A stretch of 64,000 nt of DNA from positions 1 through 64,000 of the forward strand of contig JAJCZD010000007.1 of NCBI GenBank assembly GCA_029262615.1, written 5' to 3'. Under the pieces are notes generated by a model. The model did not search any database, had not been told where the DNA came from, and saw nothing but the letters and a program-made list of their open reading frames with translations. Numbering within the stretch: the stretch's first letter is position 1; each line of letters starts with the position of its first letter. This document shows positions 1-7,756 of this stretch, piece after piece. The position numbers and the translations under genes are program-made. The DNA comes from Candidatus Babelota bacterium (GTDB lineage: Bacteria; Babelota; Babeliae; Babelales; Vermiphilaceae).

Positions 1-13
1 GAATCAATGCCCG

Positions 14-217
14 TTAATATACAAAAGAATATAATAAATAAATCAGTATGCCAATAATTGTGCCTATTAATTGTTTTTTAAAAAAAAGTGAAAGTGGTAG
101 TTCAGGTTTGTAGGTTGCTGAGTAAATAAATGCAAGACCAATACAAGATAAGCAAATAATAATGGCAAAGCTCATCCAATCAAAATATCGCAATGAGCGT
201 ATTATTGAGAAATTCAT
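14..217 (-). pseudogene. RodA/FtsW (SEDS) N-terminal fragment, prematurely stopped
   Basis: The 67 residues look like the start of a SEDS-family glycosyltransferase (RodA/FtsW), which polymerises lipid II for the cell wall. Visible are a short cytoplasmic N-terminus ending FDW, a first membrane helix, the periplasmic segment FIYSATYKPELP and a second helix beginning FFKKQLIG. SEDS proteins are normally about 370-400 residues, but a TAA at 14-16 ends the frame after the second helix. In another frame the remaining 13 bases can read Thr-Gly-Ile-Asp, which resembles the IDYR motif expected at this point, so a frameshift (real or a sequencing error) is plausible. The window edge hides the rest. 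Confidence 0.5.
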
Positions 218-328
218 ATTGTTAGTATACCTATGAAATACTCCAATGAAAAATAATTTTTGATAATTGTTAAAATTTAGTTATTATTGCAATAAAAACA
301 CTGTATTGTACATTTCTTGGAGGCCTTT

Positions 329-970
329 ATGGAAAAATTATTTTTCTTATTACTTACCTTTAATCTTGTAATAGCAATGGATCCGCCTGAGACAGAAGCA
401 TCAGGTCAATCGGCGACTGGGGCTAAAAGAAAAGATGAAACTAGCGGGGGTCGAACCATTTCAAGAATGTTTAAAAGAGATGATCCTAGCCAAGTTAAGA
501 GCATGATTCAGAGCAATGATGAGTCCTTATTTGCTTCGCAAGTTTTACTTTTTAGACTTAATTTTAAAAGGGTTGATGCTAACAAAGAAAATATTTTTCA
601 CTGGCTAGTTAGAAATAGAAGTCGTGGTTTACTTGAATTTGCTTGCGCATGGCCTCAAATAGAATGTGATGTTAATCAAAAAAACAAAAAGCTAGAAACG
701 CCTCTGCATCTAGCATGTATGTTAGAATGTGAAACTAAAGAAGCGAAAATAAAAAAAATAAGGTTAATTAGAATTTTGGTAAATAAAGGCGCTCTTTGGG
801 AACGAAAGGATGATGATGATAATAAGGATAATAAAAAGGATAATTATAAGGATAATAAGGGAAAAAAACCGAAAGAGTACTTATCGCAAGATGAATTGAA
901 AATGTTAAAAAAACCTAAGTCTGGCCCAAAAAAGAAAAAACGAAAAAAAGAAAAAAAAATTAATGAGTAA
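329..970 (+). CDS. Secreted ankyrin-like protein with Lys-rich tail
   Basis: Start chosen at ATG 329, 5 nt after a GGAGG ribosome site; an in-frame TTG at 317 lies inside that site. A signal peptide of about 16 residues (MEKLFFLLLTFNLVIA) is followed by MDPPE, the mature end shared with several other secreted proteins here. Residues about 85-165 resemble degenerate ankyrin repeats (N-IFHWLVRN, then ETPLHLACMLE, then IRLIRILVNKGA). The end is low complexity: a D/N/K stretch followed by a strongly basic lysine-rich tail. Ankyrin repeats mediate protein binding; secretion suggests a host or envelope partner, but the target is unknown. The next gene begins 5 nt downstream. Confidence 0.65.
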   Translation: MEKLFFLLLTFNLVIAMDPPETEASGQSATGAKRKDETSGGRTISRMFKRDDPSQVKSMIQSNDESLFASQVLLFRLNFKRVDANKENIFHWLVRNRSRGLLEFACAWPQIECDVNQKNKKLETPLHLACMLECETKEAKIKKIRLIRILVNKGALWERKDDDDNKDNKKDNYKDNKGKKPKEYLSQDELKMLKKPKSGPKKKKRKKEKKINE

Positions 971-975
971 GTAAA

Positions 976-1701
976 ATGCAAGCGCTTATTTTTGCTTTTA
1001 TGACCGTCATTGCGAGCTTTGTTGCCGCAGTCTCCGGCTTTGGCCTTTCAACGGTCTTAATTCCAACCTTCTCATTTTTTTTACCGCTATCAGAGGTAAT
1101 TTTACTTGTCGGTATTATTCATTTGTTTAACAGTATTTTAAAAGCCTTGTTATTCCATTCAGGTTTTGATTGGAGGTTGCTCCTTTATTTTGGCTTGCCG
1201 AGTATCATATTTAGTTATATTGGGGCGAGTTTTGTAACACAAAAAATAGACACACAACTCACTCAATTATTTGGATTATTTTTTATCGGTTATACGATTT
1301 TATTATTTGCTGTTCCTGATTTTAAAATAAAAAAAACAAAACAAACATTGTTTCTTGGTGGTTCGGTCTATGGATTTTCAACCGGTTTTTTTGGTATTGG
1401 TGGAGCGATTAAAAGTATTTTTTTATCCGCCTTTGATTTGCATAAAGTAGTTTATATTGCAACAACCGGCATTTTGGCCTTATTTGTGGATGTAACTCGT
1501 TTGCTGACCTATTGGCAAAAAGGATTGCAATTACCCAACCATCTTTGGTGGAGTTTATTATTAATTTTACCAGCTACAGTATTGGGTACTTGGCTCGCTC
1601 GTTGTTGTGTGCACAAAATTCCGCAAGACAAATTTCGGTTTTTAGTTGGTGCTTTTCTCTTTTTAATCGGTTTAAAATTTGTATTTTTTTCCGTCGTTTA
1701 A
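976..1701 (+). CDS. TauE/SafE family membrane permease
   Basis: A 241-residue very hydrophobic protein with about eight predicted membrane helices. It has the two-fold layout of the TauE/SafE (DUF81) family: an N-terminal SGFG motif (AAVSGFGLSTVLIP) and a second glycine-rich repeat in the middle (STGFFGIGGAIKSI). Members export sulfite, sulfoacetate or other small organosulfur anions across the inner membrane, but substrates are mostly unproven and none can be assigned here. It starts 5 nt after the ankyrin-like gene and so is probably co-transcribed. Length is normal for the family (about 240-270). Confidence 0.8.
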   Translation: MQALIFAFMTVIASFVAAVSGFGLSTVLIPTFSFFLPLSEVILLVGIIHLFNSILKALLFHSGFDWRLLLYFGLPSIIFSYIGASFVTQKIDTQLTQLFGLFFIGYTILLFAVPDFKIKKTKQTLFLGGSVYGFSTGFFGIGGAIKSIFLSAFDLHKVVYIATTGILALFVDVTRLLTYWQKGLQLPNHLWWSLLLILPATVLGTWLARCCVHKIPQDKFRFLVGAFLFLIGLKFVFFSVV

Positions 1702-1816
1702 TTTCTCGAGCATCATTCTTAGATATATTGTAATTAATATTTTTTTATAGTTTTGTTGTTTTTATATATCGCATTGCGTTAAGCTTTCTATTATGAATTA
1801 TTTTAGGAGGGAAGTA

Positions 1817-2359
1817 ATGCGACACTATGGATTGCTGGTTTTTTTAGCTCTTGGTATTCAAGTACAGGCTATAAAGAAGAATTTTTTAATAAAGAAACTG
1901 CAAAGAAAGAAGAAATTGCCTAAGGCTGAAACTTCAATAAGAAAATTACAAAAAGATAACAAATTGCCTAAGGCTGAGGATGGAAAATTAACATTAACTG
2001 ATTTAAATATTAACGATTTAAAAGGGTTAAGTAAGGTCCCAGGCATTGAAAAAGTTCGGATACTAGATCTTTCCCGTAATAAGATTACAAAAATTCTACA
2101 AAGGGAGTTAGCTAATTTAAAAAACCTAGAAGTGTTGTTGCTGAGCAGTAATAATATTAAAGACATTCCAAATAATACTTTTGGGGGATTAGTAAAATTA
2201 TCATTTATAGATCTTGCACAAAATAATATTACATTTATCTCACCTACTGCGTTTGCAGGGTTACCCTTATCTTGGCTAACTCTTTTTGGTAATGAATTAT
2301 CGCCAGAATTACAAAAAGAGTTAGAAAAAGAGTTATCTGGAGTTACTATTACTTTCTAA
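1817..2359 (+). CDS. Secreted leucine-rich repeat protein
   Basis: Start taken at ATG 1817, which has an ideal AGGAGG at 1805-1810; the in-frame ATG at 1793 has none. The protein is 180 residues with a signal peptide (MRHYGLLVFLALGIQVQA), then a lysine-rich stretch containing an imperfect internal repeat (KKLPKAE twice). Four to five leucine-rich repeats follow (L-LDLSRNKI, LLLSSNNIKDIP, IDLAQNNITFI, LTLFGNELS). LRR domains form curved binding surfaces, and secreted bacterial versions often bind host proteins. It ends about 40 nt before a second LRR gene and is likely a paralog of it. Confidence 0.8.
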   Translation: MRHYGLLVFLALGIQVQAIKKNFLIKKLQRKKKLPKAETSIRKLQKDNKLPKAEDGKLTLTDLNINDLKGLSKVPGIEKVRILDLSRNKITKILQRELANLKNLEVLLLSSNNIKDIPNNTFGGLVKLSFIDLAQNNITFISPTAFAGLPLSWLTLFGNELSPELQKELEKELSGVTITF

Positions 2360-2398
2360 CTGGCATAACTTTTGTTAAGTAGGGAAAAAGGTTGAAAG

Positions 2399-3373
2399 AT
2401 GAAGTTTAAAAGTATGTTATTCATTCTGGTTGCCCTGTTTGTAGGTCATTTGGGTGCAATGGATGTACCAAGTAAAATGTCTGCCAAAGAAAAGTTAGAG
2501 CTCCTACTTAAAAAGTTACCAACAGAACTGCAAATGCCAATTTTGAGTATAAGAATAAATCAATTACTGGAGGCGCCATTTCCAAAAGCAGCCAGTCTTA
2601 ACTTTGCAATTAGTTTTTTGTCCTTAATTGCTCAATTTCCTCAAAAATATAAAAAAGAGTATCTCAATAAATTTGCAAAAAAGTGGTTTTTAACCTATGG
2701 CAAAGAAAAAGAACTCAAGCCTATATCCTGGATCGAAAAACATTTTCCAGACCAGATACCTGAACAAGTTCTTGATTATAGATTTTCAATTGCTGAGTTA
2801 TTAAATGCAGGTAGGATATCGACAATTAGGTCTCCAGGAATATTAAATCTTAGCAAACAACGGATTAATAACCTTGATGGATTGGACCAAATCCCTAATA
2901 AAGAAAGAATCCGTAAATTATATATTGAAGAAAATCAATTTACTACTATACCTGTTGATGCATTTGCTGGATTTACAAATCTGCTTGAACTTAAACTTGG
3001 AGCAAATCATATAAATGATATTCAAATTAATGCTTTTGCGAGTTTGAATAGTCTACAAATACTTAGTCTAATGAGAAATCAAATTAATTATATCAAGGCG
3101 AATGCATTTGTTGGGTTGAATAGCCTACAAATTCTAAATCTTAATAATAACCAAATCAATATTATTACTGATGATACCTTCTCCGGTTTGCATGAATTAA
3201 AGTCCCTGATGCTTGATAATAACACAATTGTTGATATTTCAGACAACGCTTTTAATGCTTTTAAAAGTTCTATCAAGGAGATAAAACTTTACAATAATCC
3301 ATTAAGTCCACAGTTAAAGAAAAAGCTTAAAAAGCTTAAAAAGCAATTTGGAATATTTAGGGTAAAATTCTAA
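2399..3373 (+). CDS. Secreted LRR protein with F-box-like N-terminal segment
   Basis: A 324-residue protein. The signal peptide (MKFKSMLFILVALFVGHLGA) is followed by MDVPSK. Residues about 30-55 contain LKKLPTELQMPILSIRI, which resembles the start of an F-box helix (LPxEL-x-x-I-L). The C-terminal half carries about six leucine-rich repeats with the LxxLxLxxNxIxxIxxxAFxxL pattern typical of extracellular-type LRRs. F-box plus LRR is a eukaryotic ubiquitin-ligase adaptor arrangement; the resemblance is only a motif seen by eye. The end is basic (KKKLKKLKKQ). Its stop overlaps the stop of the convergent nuclease gene by 4 bases. Confidence 0.75.
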   Translation: MKFKSMLFILVALFVGHLGAMDVPSKMSAKEKLELLLKKLPTELQMPILSIRINQLLEAPFPKAASLNFAISFLSLIAQFPQKYKKEYLNKFAKKWFLTYGKEKELKPISWIEKHFPDQIPEQVLDYRFSIAELLNAGRISTIRSPGILNLSKQRINNLDGLDQIPNKERIRKLYIEENQFTTIPVDAFAGFTNLLELKLGANHINDIQINAFASLNSLQILSLMRNQINYIKANAFVGLNSLQILNLNNNQINIITDDTFSGLHELKSLMLDNNTIVDISDNAFNAFKSSIKEIKLYNNPLSPQLKKKLKKLKKQFGIFRVKF

Positions 3374-4206
3374 TTCAATTCGCACACTGCTTCAGCCTCA
3401 GAGACTAAATTGGCAATTTTTTGGTCTGAAAAACCGAATTTTATGAGTAAGCCAGTATATTGTGGTGCCTGCGAACATAACACAAAACCTTCGTGGATGA
3501 ATTCTTTTTTTTGACGCTTGTTTAATGTGGTGAGGGCGGTAATTGGATGCATGCCTAACTGATCTATCAGCTGGGGTAAATTATCTTTTTTGGGGTAGTT
3601 CCAACCTAATAATTTTAATCCTACGCATGTTCCATATTTGATTGCCTCTGAGGTAAATTGCGTATTGGTTGCAACCCATGCATGATGAATTTCGTGTTTA
3701 TCATGTGGGTTTTTTTCCCAAGCAGCACAAATATCCTCAAAGCGAGCTTGTATGTACAGTGTAACTTTAATATCAGTTTTCTTGCCCATGCGGCTATGGA
3801 ACTTACATTCGACCATATCATGATGCTTATCTTGTTCAACTACAATATCAACTTCATGATTTACGCACAAACCAACCATTAATTGATTTAAGCGCGTAGT
3901 GTATCCTTTTGCCTTAAATAGTTCAGCAACATATTTTTCGAAAGGAAAACCCGCTGGCCCTAATTCAAATAATGCTTTTTTTAAATTGTACCGCGCTGCG
4001 ATACCAAGATTTTCCTTTTTGAGCAGTTGTATTGTTTTACGATGCAATTCTTTAGTTGTTTGTGGTTTTATCTTTTGGATTTGCTTGCAAATTCTGTTAA
4101 TTGTGTTTGGCTTTGCGCCACAATTTCTTAGCGACTTTTCGAATTTTGTAATATTAAATAGTTCTTTTTTTCCACTAGTCTTGGTAATCATAATTTTTTT
4201 TGGCAT
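3370..4206 (-). CDS. ATP-cone plus Mrr-type restriction endonuclease-like protein
   Basis: A 278-residue protein with two parts. Residues about 4-85 look like an ATP-cone (ITKTSGKKELFN, then a helical region ending ARYNLKKAL), the nucleotide-binding regulatory module known from ribonucleotide reductase and NrdR. Residues 88-200 look like a PD-(D/E)xK nuclease of the Mrr type: FEKYVAELFKAKGY, then D120 in HEVDIVVE, then E133 and K135 in MVECKF. The ATP-cone/REase pairing occurs in uncharacterised bacterial proteins, and its role is unknown. AAGGAG lies 5 nt before the start. No methylase neighbour is present, so a classical restriction system is unlikely. Confidence 0.75.
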   Translation of the reverse strand: MPKKIMITKTSGKKELFNITKFEKSLRNCGAKPNTINRICKQIQKIKPQTTKELHRKTIQLLKKENLGIAARYNLKKALFELGPAGFPFEKYVAELFKAKGYTTRLNQLMVGLCVNHEVDIVVEQDKHHDMVECKFHSRMGKKTDIKVTLYIQARFEDICAAWEKNPHDKHEIHHAWVATNTQFTSEAIKYGTCVGLKLLGWNYPKKDNLPQLIDQLGMHPITALTTLNKRQKKEFIHEGFVLCSQAPQYTGLLIKFGFSDQKIANLVSEAEAVCELN

Positions 4207-4220
4207 TCTTTCTCCTTATC

Positions 4221-4317
4221 CCTCGATACAATTCCTTTGGAATCACTCGGGACCAACGGGGGACGAAAATCCGTTCGCTCTGAGTGTTTTGTGAACAAGG
4301 TGAACAAAATGTATCGA
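4221..4317. repeat. Palindromic intergenic repeat element
   Basis: Outer arms CGATACA near 4222-4228 and TGTATCG near 4310-4316 are inverted repeats. Between them are nested arms CACTC/GAGTG and ACGG/CCGT, so the whole stretch can fold as an interrupted cruciform. It is more GC-rich than its surroundings. Related-looking elements lie near 15232-15262 and 39745-39800. It occupies the gap between the nuclease gene and the 16-Cys protein gene and does not end in a T-run, so it is not a standard terminator. Confidence 0.5.
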
Positions 4318-4435
4318 AGAGTAGTGCTATAACTATATTTAACAAAACTTTAGTACACAATTACAAGATCTTAACTCTTGTTTCTTGAGTAGTGTTTGCA
4401 TTAGATTGTAAGAAAATTAACTTTGGAGAAAAATA

Positions 4436-4846
4436 ATGAAAGAACATTTGTCTTCTGCATACAAAACGATTTTAAATAGCGCCATTAACCAGAGCGAAAG
4501 AATGATTGATGGGTGCCAAATAATTGATGATAAATGTAGTACCGGAGCGGAGCTTGATTGTGCAAAACAATTGGGAATCTGTATGAAATTAGCAAATGAT
4601 TGCATTGGCTCTTGTAGAAGATCAATTGATCAATGCAAAGATCATCTTCAAGAATGTGATGACCAAGTTTGTGTTGCTCGCAACAAAGAAGCAATTAGTG
4701 CAGCAGAGGCCTGTATTCTGGCTTGTGAGAAGTTAATTATTTCGTGTCGTACTGGTAAACGCCAATGCATTGATTCTGAACTTGAGGCAATCAAGCGTTG
4801 CAGTGAGTGTGCAAAAGCATTGTATCGGTGTTTGCAAGAAAGATAA
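4436..4846 (+). CDS. Cys-rich helical protein, possible copper-storage (Csp/DUF326-like) protein
   Basis: The protein has 136 residues, of which 16 are cysteine (27, 34, 42, 49, 56, 60, 67, 74, 79, 93, 97, 104, 111, 122, 125, 132). Their 3/4/7 spacing puts them along one face of predicted helices. That is the layout of copper-storage proteins, whose four-helix bundle core is lined with thiolates that bind Cu(I); DUF326 proteins share it. No signal peptide is visible, so it is probably cytosolic, like Csp3. GGAG lies about 7 nt before the ATG. Metal binding is inferred from cysteine spacing alone; the family match needs a profile search. Confidence 0.5.
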   Translation: MKEHLSSAYKTILNSAINQSERMIDGCQIIDDKCSTGAELDCAKQLGICMKLANDCIGSCRRSIDQCKDHLQECDDQVCVARNKEAISAAEACILACEKLIISCRTGKRQCIDSELEAIKRCSECAKALYRCLQER

Positions 4847-4850
4847 GACC

Positions 4851-5006
4851 TTACCACTGCATAATAATTGCAATCACAAACATAATTAAGAAAATTGCAA
4901 ACAACAGTTTGGCAACAGTAACAGAGGTTTTTGCAAGCCCAGAAAAGCCAAGCACACCAAAAATGATAGCGATTAACAAAAAAACAATTGACCATTTAAT
5001 GAGCAT
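4851..5006 (-). CDS. DUF1328 (YtjA-like) small membrane protein
   Basis: A 51-residue ORF with two hydrophobic segments: MLIKWSIVFLLIAIIFGVLG, then FSGLAKT, then a second helix ending IAIIMQW. The spacing and the GFSGLA turn match DUF1328 (E. coli YtjA type), usually about 50-60 residues: two membrane helices with an aromatic start and a G-F-x-G-x-A turn. Function is unknown in all bacteria. Its ATG lies inside the 3' end of the preceding minus-strand gene (11-nt overlap), suggesting translational coupling as the last gene of that operon. Confidence 0.8.
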   Translation of the reverse strand: MLIKWSIVFLLIAIIFGVLGFSGLAKTSVTVAKLLFAIFLIMFVIAIIMQW

Positions 5007-5694
5007 TACTTTCCTTTTTTATAAAAATATCTAAGTGTTCATAAAAATAGTGAATTTTTTGTTTAGCATAATCATGATTCTCTAATTGAGCAAAATTATA
5101 GGTTAATTGTTGTTTAAACAAATATAGTTTTATTTTTTTCTTGATCCAAAAACAAAGTTTTTCCAAAGATGTTTTGCTATTCTCTGTTGGGACCATTTTT
5201 TCAAAAGTGACTTTAATATTCTCTGCGGTTGGTTCTTGAGAAAAATACTCTTGCAGTGTTTTATGCCAACGATTAATTGTGTCAATTGTAATACCAAAAG
5301 AGATCTCTTCTTTTTGAATATCATCAAAATAGGGAATTACCTCAGACCAATCTACTTTCTCATGCAATTGAGTGTCTTCAAAAAATTTTAATACGGTTGT
5401 TTTTATTGCTGAACTGGTAAAGCAGTCATACAAATTATGTTTCTCAACAAAACGTTCACGAGTTTCGTCAATCCATGAATGGAATTTCATGCCGGCAATA
5501 AATGGATTTTTTTCTTTTTTAATATCTTCAATAGTCAGATCAAGCCAATGAGTTTGCTCACGCTTTAAATGGCCGACGTATCGAATATCAGGAAATGAGG
5601 TACCAACAACAAATGCTTTTTTATCTTTGATTGGGCAATCAGGGGAGGTTAAAAAAATAAGTGCGCAAAAAATATGGGCAATTGGTGCAGCCAT
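4996..5694 (-). CDS. Zinc-dependent phospholipase C-like protein
   Basis: A 232-residue cytoplasmic protein. The N-terminal third has regularly placed metal-ligand candidates: H7 in PIAHIFCAL, D36 in GTSFPDIRY, a TH around residue 48-49, then FHSWID around residues 71-76. This order (PxAH, G-x-x-PDIRY, TH, H-x-x-D) is that of the zinc-dependent phospholipase C family of hypothetical hydrolases in many bacteria. The remainder is helical and not recognisable. The substrate is unknown. It starts 3 nt after a secreted-protein gene and overlaps the DUF1328 gene, so the three probably form one operon. Confidence 0.6.
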   Translation of the reverse strand: MAAPIAHIFCALIFLTSPDCPIKDKKAFVVGTSFPDIRYVGHLKREQTHWLDLTIEDIKKEKNPFIAGMKFHSWIDETRERFVEKHNLYDCFTSSAIKTTVLKFFEDTQLHEKVDWSEVIPYFDDIQKEEISFGITIDTINRWHKTLQEYFSQEPTAENIKVTFEKMVPTENSKTSLEKLCFWIKKKIKLYLFKQQLTYNFAQLENHDYAKQKIHYFYEHLDIFIKKESNAH

Positions 5695-5697
5695 AAT

Positions 5698-6606
5698 TTA
5701 AGAAGCGGCTATTTGAACTGGTAGGATTTTGTCGATTTCAAAATGAGATGTAACCATCATTTTAGGTGATGCAGCACGTATTGTATTATATAGCGTTTTG
5801 TAAAAGGCAGCTCGAGAACCTTCGATAGTTTGCCATACATATAAACTAGACTGTTGTACCTGCATCAAAACATCCCAAGCATCATTGCTAACTTTCAAAC
5901 TGAGCTCATCCGCTTCAACAAATGATTGGATACCAAAAGCATATAACACTGGAAATATGTTTTCGAGAAAGCGTGTGGTTTCTAAATTAGGAGTTCGTGA
6001 TCCTTCCACCAACTCCCGGCCGTCGCATAAAGCTATGGCGGGTACGGCAGGGCGAATGGAACGAGAAATCTCTTTTGAGTTTTCTATTAAAACTTTTACA
6101 TGTTGCTTCACATCAAGTAATGCATTAGAAATAATCTGACGTGCCTGGGATCTCACTTCAGATACTGCTTTTTTTGCCAAACTACTTTGCAGGTAATGGC
6201 CAGTAACAATTTCAGTAATTACTTGCGTATATGTTTTGTTAGCTATCACATGATGTTGAATCGTCTTATTTAATAATGCTAAATTCTCAACTTGTTCATG
6301 ATATAACTCAAAGGGTTTTTCTTTGGACGGATTTAGACGAGTAGCACACATATTTGCCCAAGTCTTCCAGGTGGTTTGCAAACTATCATAAGCGATTTGT
6401 TGTGAGTCTAGGGTTTGAACTGATCTTGCGTGAGAATAAAATAGTAGATTAGCAAGTGCTTGATAATCATGGTCCGAAATTTTTAATTGTTGATTCTCAT
6501 CGAGAATATAAGAAGTCATCCAAATTTGGACAAAGTTATTATTATTTTGGCCAAAAGAATAAAGTGGAAAAAAGATACAAAAAAGAAGGGTGAAAAGTCT
6601 TTTCAT
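5698..6606 (-). CDS. Secreted protein of unknown function
   Basis: A 302-residue protein with a clear signal peptide (MKRLFTLLFCIFFPLYSFG, then QNNNN). The rest is mainly alpha-helical with no motif that I recognise: few cysteines, no repeats and no C-terminal aromatic typical of an outer-membrane barrel. A periplasmic or secreted soluble protein is the simplest reading. AAGGAG lies 4 nt before the ATG. It is the first gene of the three-gene minus-strand group ending at 4851 and follows tRNA-Pro by about 18 nt, so processing from a longer tRNA-containing transcript is possible. Confidence 0.6.
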   Translation of the reverse strand: MKRLFTLLFCIFFPLYSFGQNNNNFVQIWMTSYILDENQQLKISDHDYQALANLLFYSHARSVQTLDSQQIAYDSLQTTWKTWANMCATRLNPSKEKPFELYHEQVENLALLNKTIQHHVIANKTYTQVITEIVTGHYLQSSLAKKAVSEVRSQARQIISNALLDVKQHVKVLIENSKEISRSIRPAVPAIALCDGRELVEGSRTPNLETTRFLENIFPVLYAFGIQSFVEADELSLKVSNDAWDVLMQVQQSSLYVWQTIEGSRAAFYKTLYNTIRAASPKMMVTSHFEIDKILPVQIAAS

Positions 6607-6624
6607 AGTGCTCCTTTTTTAGAC

Positions 6625-6700
6625 TGGTCGGGATGGCAAGACTCGAACTTGCAACCCCTCGCTCCCAAAGCGAGTGCGCTACCAATTGCGCCACATCCCG
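6625..6700 (-). tRNA. tRNA-Pro (UGG)
   Basis: The reverse complement folds as a 76-nt cloverleaf: acceptor CGGGATG with CATCCCG, D-arm GCGC/GCGC, anticodon stem CTCGC/GCGAG with loop TTTGGGA (anticodon TGG), T-arm GCAAG/CTTGC with TTCGAGT loop, discriminator A and an encoded CCA. It lies on the same strand as, and between, the LiaF-like gene and a secreted-protein gene. Confidence 0.95.
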
Positions 6701-6761
6701 TTACTTTTCAAAGAATTGATATGCTTGTAAATGTAGCTATTTTTTTCACTTTAGACAAGCA

Positions 6762-7304
6762 TTAATTCGTTTGTTGTTCTTCATTACTATGTATTTCAAG
6801 ATTACCCAATACCACTTGTGCATTGATGGCTAACTTTGGTTCGAGATGGTCACCATGAGTTTTATATGTCCTGATGCCAAAATTGATAGCTTTATTTTGT
6901 GGGAACTGCACATTGCCAACAGTTGCTTGGGCCGTGATTTCTGTTGGAACGTTTGGATCTAAAAGCACTATTGTGTTACCCATAATAGTATGCATATCAA
7001 TAACTGTTTGCCCTGTCTCCTTAAGACATATATTGGTTAAATCAATGGTGCTAAATCCCATAATGGTATCATAGCTGTTTTTAGGTTTTTTAACAGCAAT
7101 AGTATCTTTTGCAAAAGTAATTGTTATTTTATCTTGCTGGTTTGCACTACCATTAGGCCCACTCAATAAACCAATTCCCGCATAGGTGAGCAGTAGACCC
7201 AGTGCTATACGCAATAGCGGTATAGAGATACCAAATAGAGTACGTACAATAAGCGCTAAACCGAGGATGACTAGAATTACCCCCCACGCAACAGAACTGA
7301 TCAT
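6762..7304 (-). CDS. LiaF-like membrane protein (toast-rack domain)
   Basis: A 180-residue protein. Two N-terminal membrane helices (VAWGVILVILGLALIVRTLF and LLRIALGLLLTYAGIGLL) are followed from about residue 70 by a beta-rich soluble domain with the pattern DTIMGFSTIDL...IDMHTIMGNTIVLLD...VGNVQFP...VVLGNLEI. This is the layout of LiaF/VraT and the DUF2154 'toast-rack' family, which in Firmicutes inhibits cell-envelope stress kinases; in Gram-negatives the role is undefined. It follows a smaller paralogous membrane protein by 10 nt, so the pair is likely an operon. No LiaRS-type two-component genes are nearby. Confidence 0.65.
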   Translation of the reverse strand: MISSVAWGVILVILGLALIVRTLFGISIPLLRIALGLLLTYAGIGLLSGPNGSANQQDKITITFAKDTIAVKKPKNSYDTIMGFSTIDLTNICLKETGQTVIDMHTIMGNTIVLLDPNVPTEITAQATVGNVQFPQNKAINFGIRTYKTHGDHLEPKLAINAQVVLGNLEIHSNEEQQTN

Positions 7305-7314
7305 AATTTAATCT

Positions 7315-7506
7315 TTATCTTGATTGAATTTTATTTATTAATCGTTTAAATGGTTTTTGGTCTACAAGCATAGAAATACCACCGAAAATTAGCAAAAGTG
7401 CGATGCCCACCTGCAAAAGAGGTGCTTTTACCTTAAATACAGTATTTACTAGTATCTGAAGACCAAATAAAACAAGTGCGCCACCAATAGCAATGTCCCA
7501 AAACAT
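7315..7506 (-). CDS. Small LiaI-like two-helix membrane protein
   Basis: A 63-residue protein with two hydrophobic helices separated by a short NTVFKVKAPLLQ turn, ending in a basic cytoplasmic tail (KPFKRLINKIQSR). The helices parallel the N-terminal membrane part of the next gene's product (WGxxLxxxGLxxxxxxxF...PLLxxxxxLLLxxxGI), so the two are probably paralogous in that part. The start follows AAGGGAA by 4 nt and lies only 18 nt downstream of tRNA-His on the same strand. Function unknown; envelope-stress sensing is inferred only from the LiaI/LiaF resemblance. Confidence 0.6.
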   Translation of the reverse strand: MFWDIAIGGALVLFGLQILVNTVFKVKAPLLQVGIALLLIFGGISMLVDQKPFKRLINKIQSR

Positions 7507-7523
7507 GTGTTTCCCTTAATTCT

Positions 7524-7599
7524 GGGGTGAATGGTGGGGATCGAACCCACGGCCACCAGAACCACAACCTGGTGCTCTACCAACTGAGCTACATTCACC
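7524..7599 (-). tRNA. tRNA-His (GUG)
   Basis: The reverse complement folds as a cloverleaf with acceptor GTGAATG/CATTCAC, anticodon stem CCAGG/TCTGG with loop TTGTGGT (anticodon GTG), a T-loop TTCGATC and an encoded CCA. The extra 5' G (G-1) typical of tRNA-His is encoded at 7599 and faces the discriminator C at 7527. It lies just upstream of the small LiaI-like gene on the same strand. Confidence 0.95.
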
Positions 7600-7756
7600 A
7601 TCTATTTTTATTAGGCTCTAGTATAGGTGTTTTCAAGTTAAAAATCAAAAAAATATACTATGAATTTTCTTGTTATATCAGCATTAGAAATATTTTCAAA
7701 TTGTGCTATAATATCTCTATTATACCTTAGCTCAATAATTCTATTTGAATCGAGAA

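Noticed and set aside
3899-4294. A 131-codon plus-strand open frame opposite the ATP-cone nuclease
   Set aside because: Opposite a gene with recognisable domains; no start signal.
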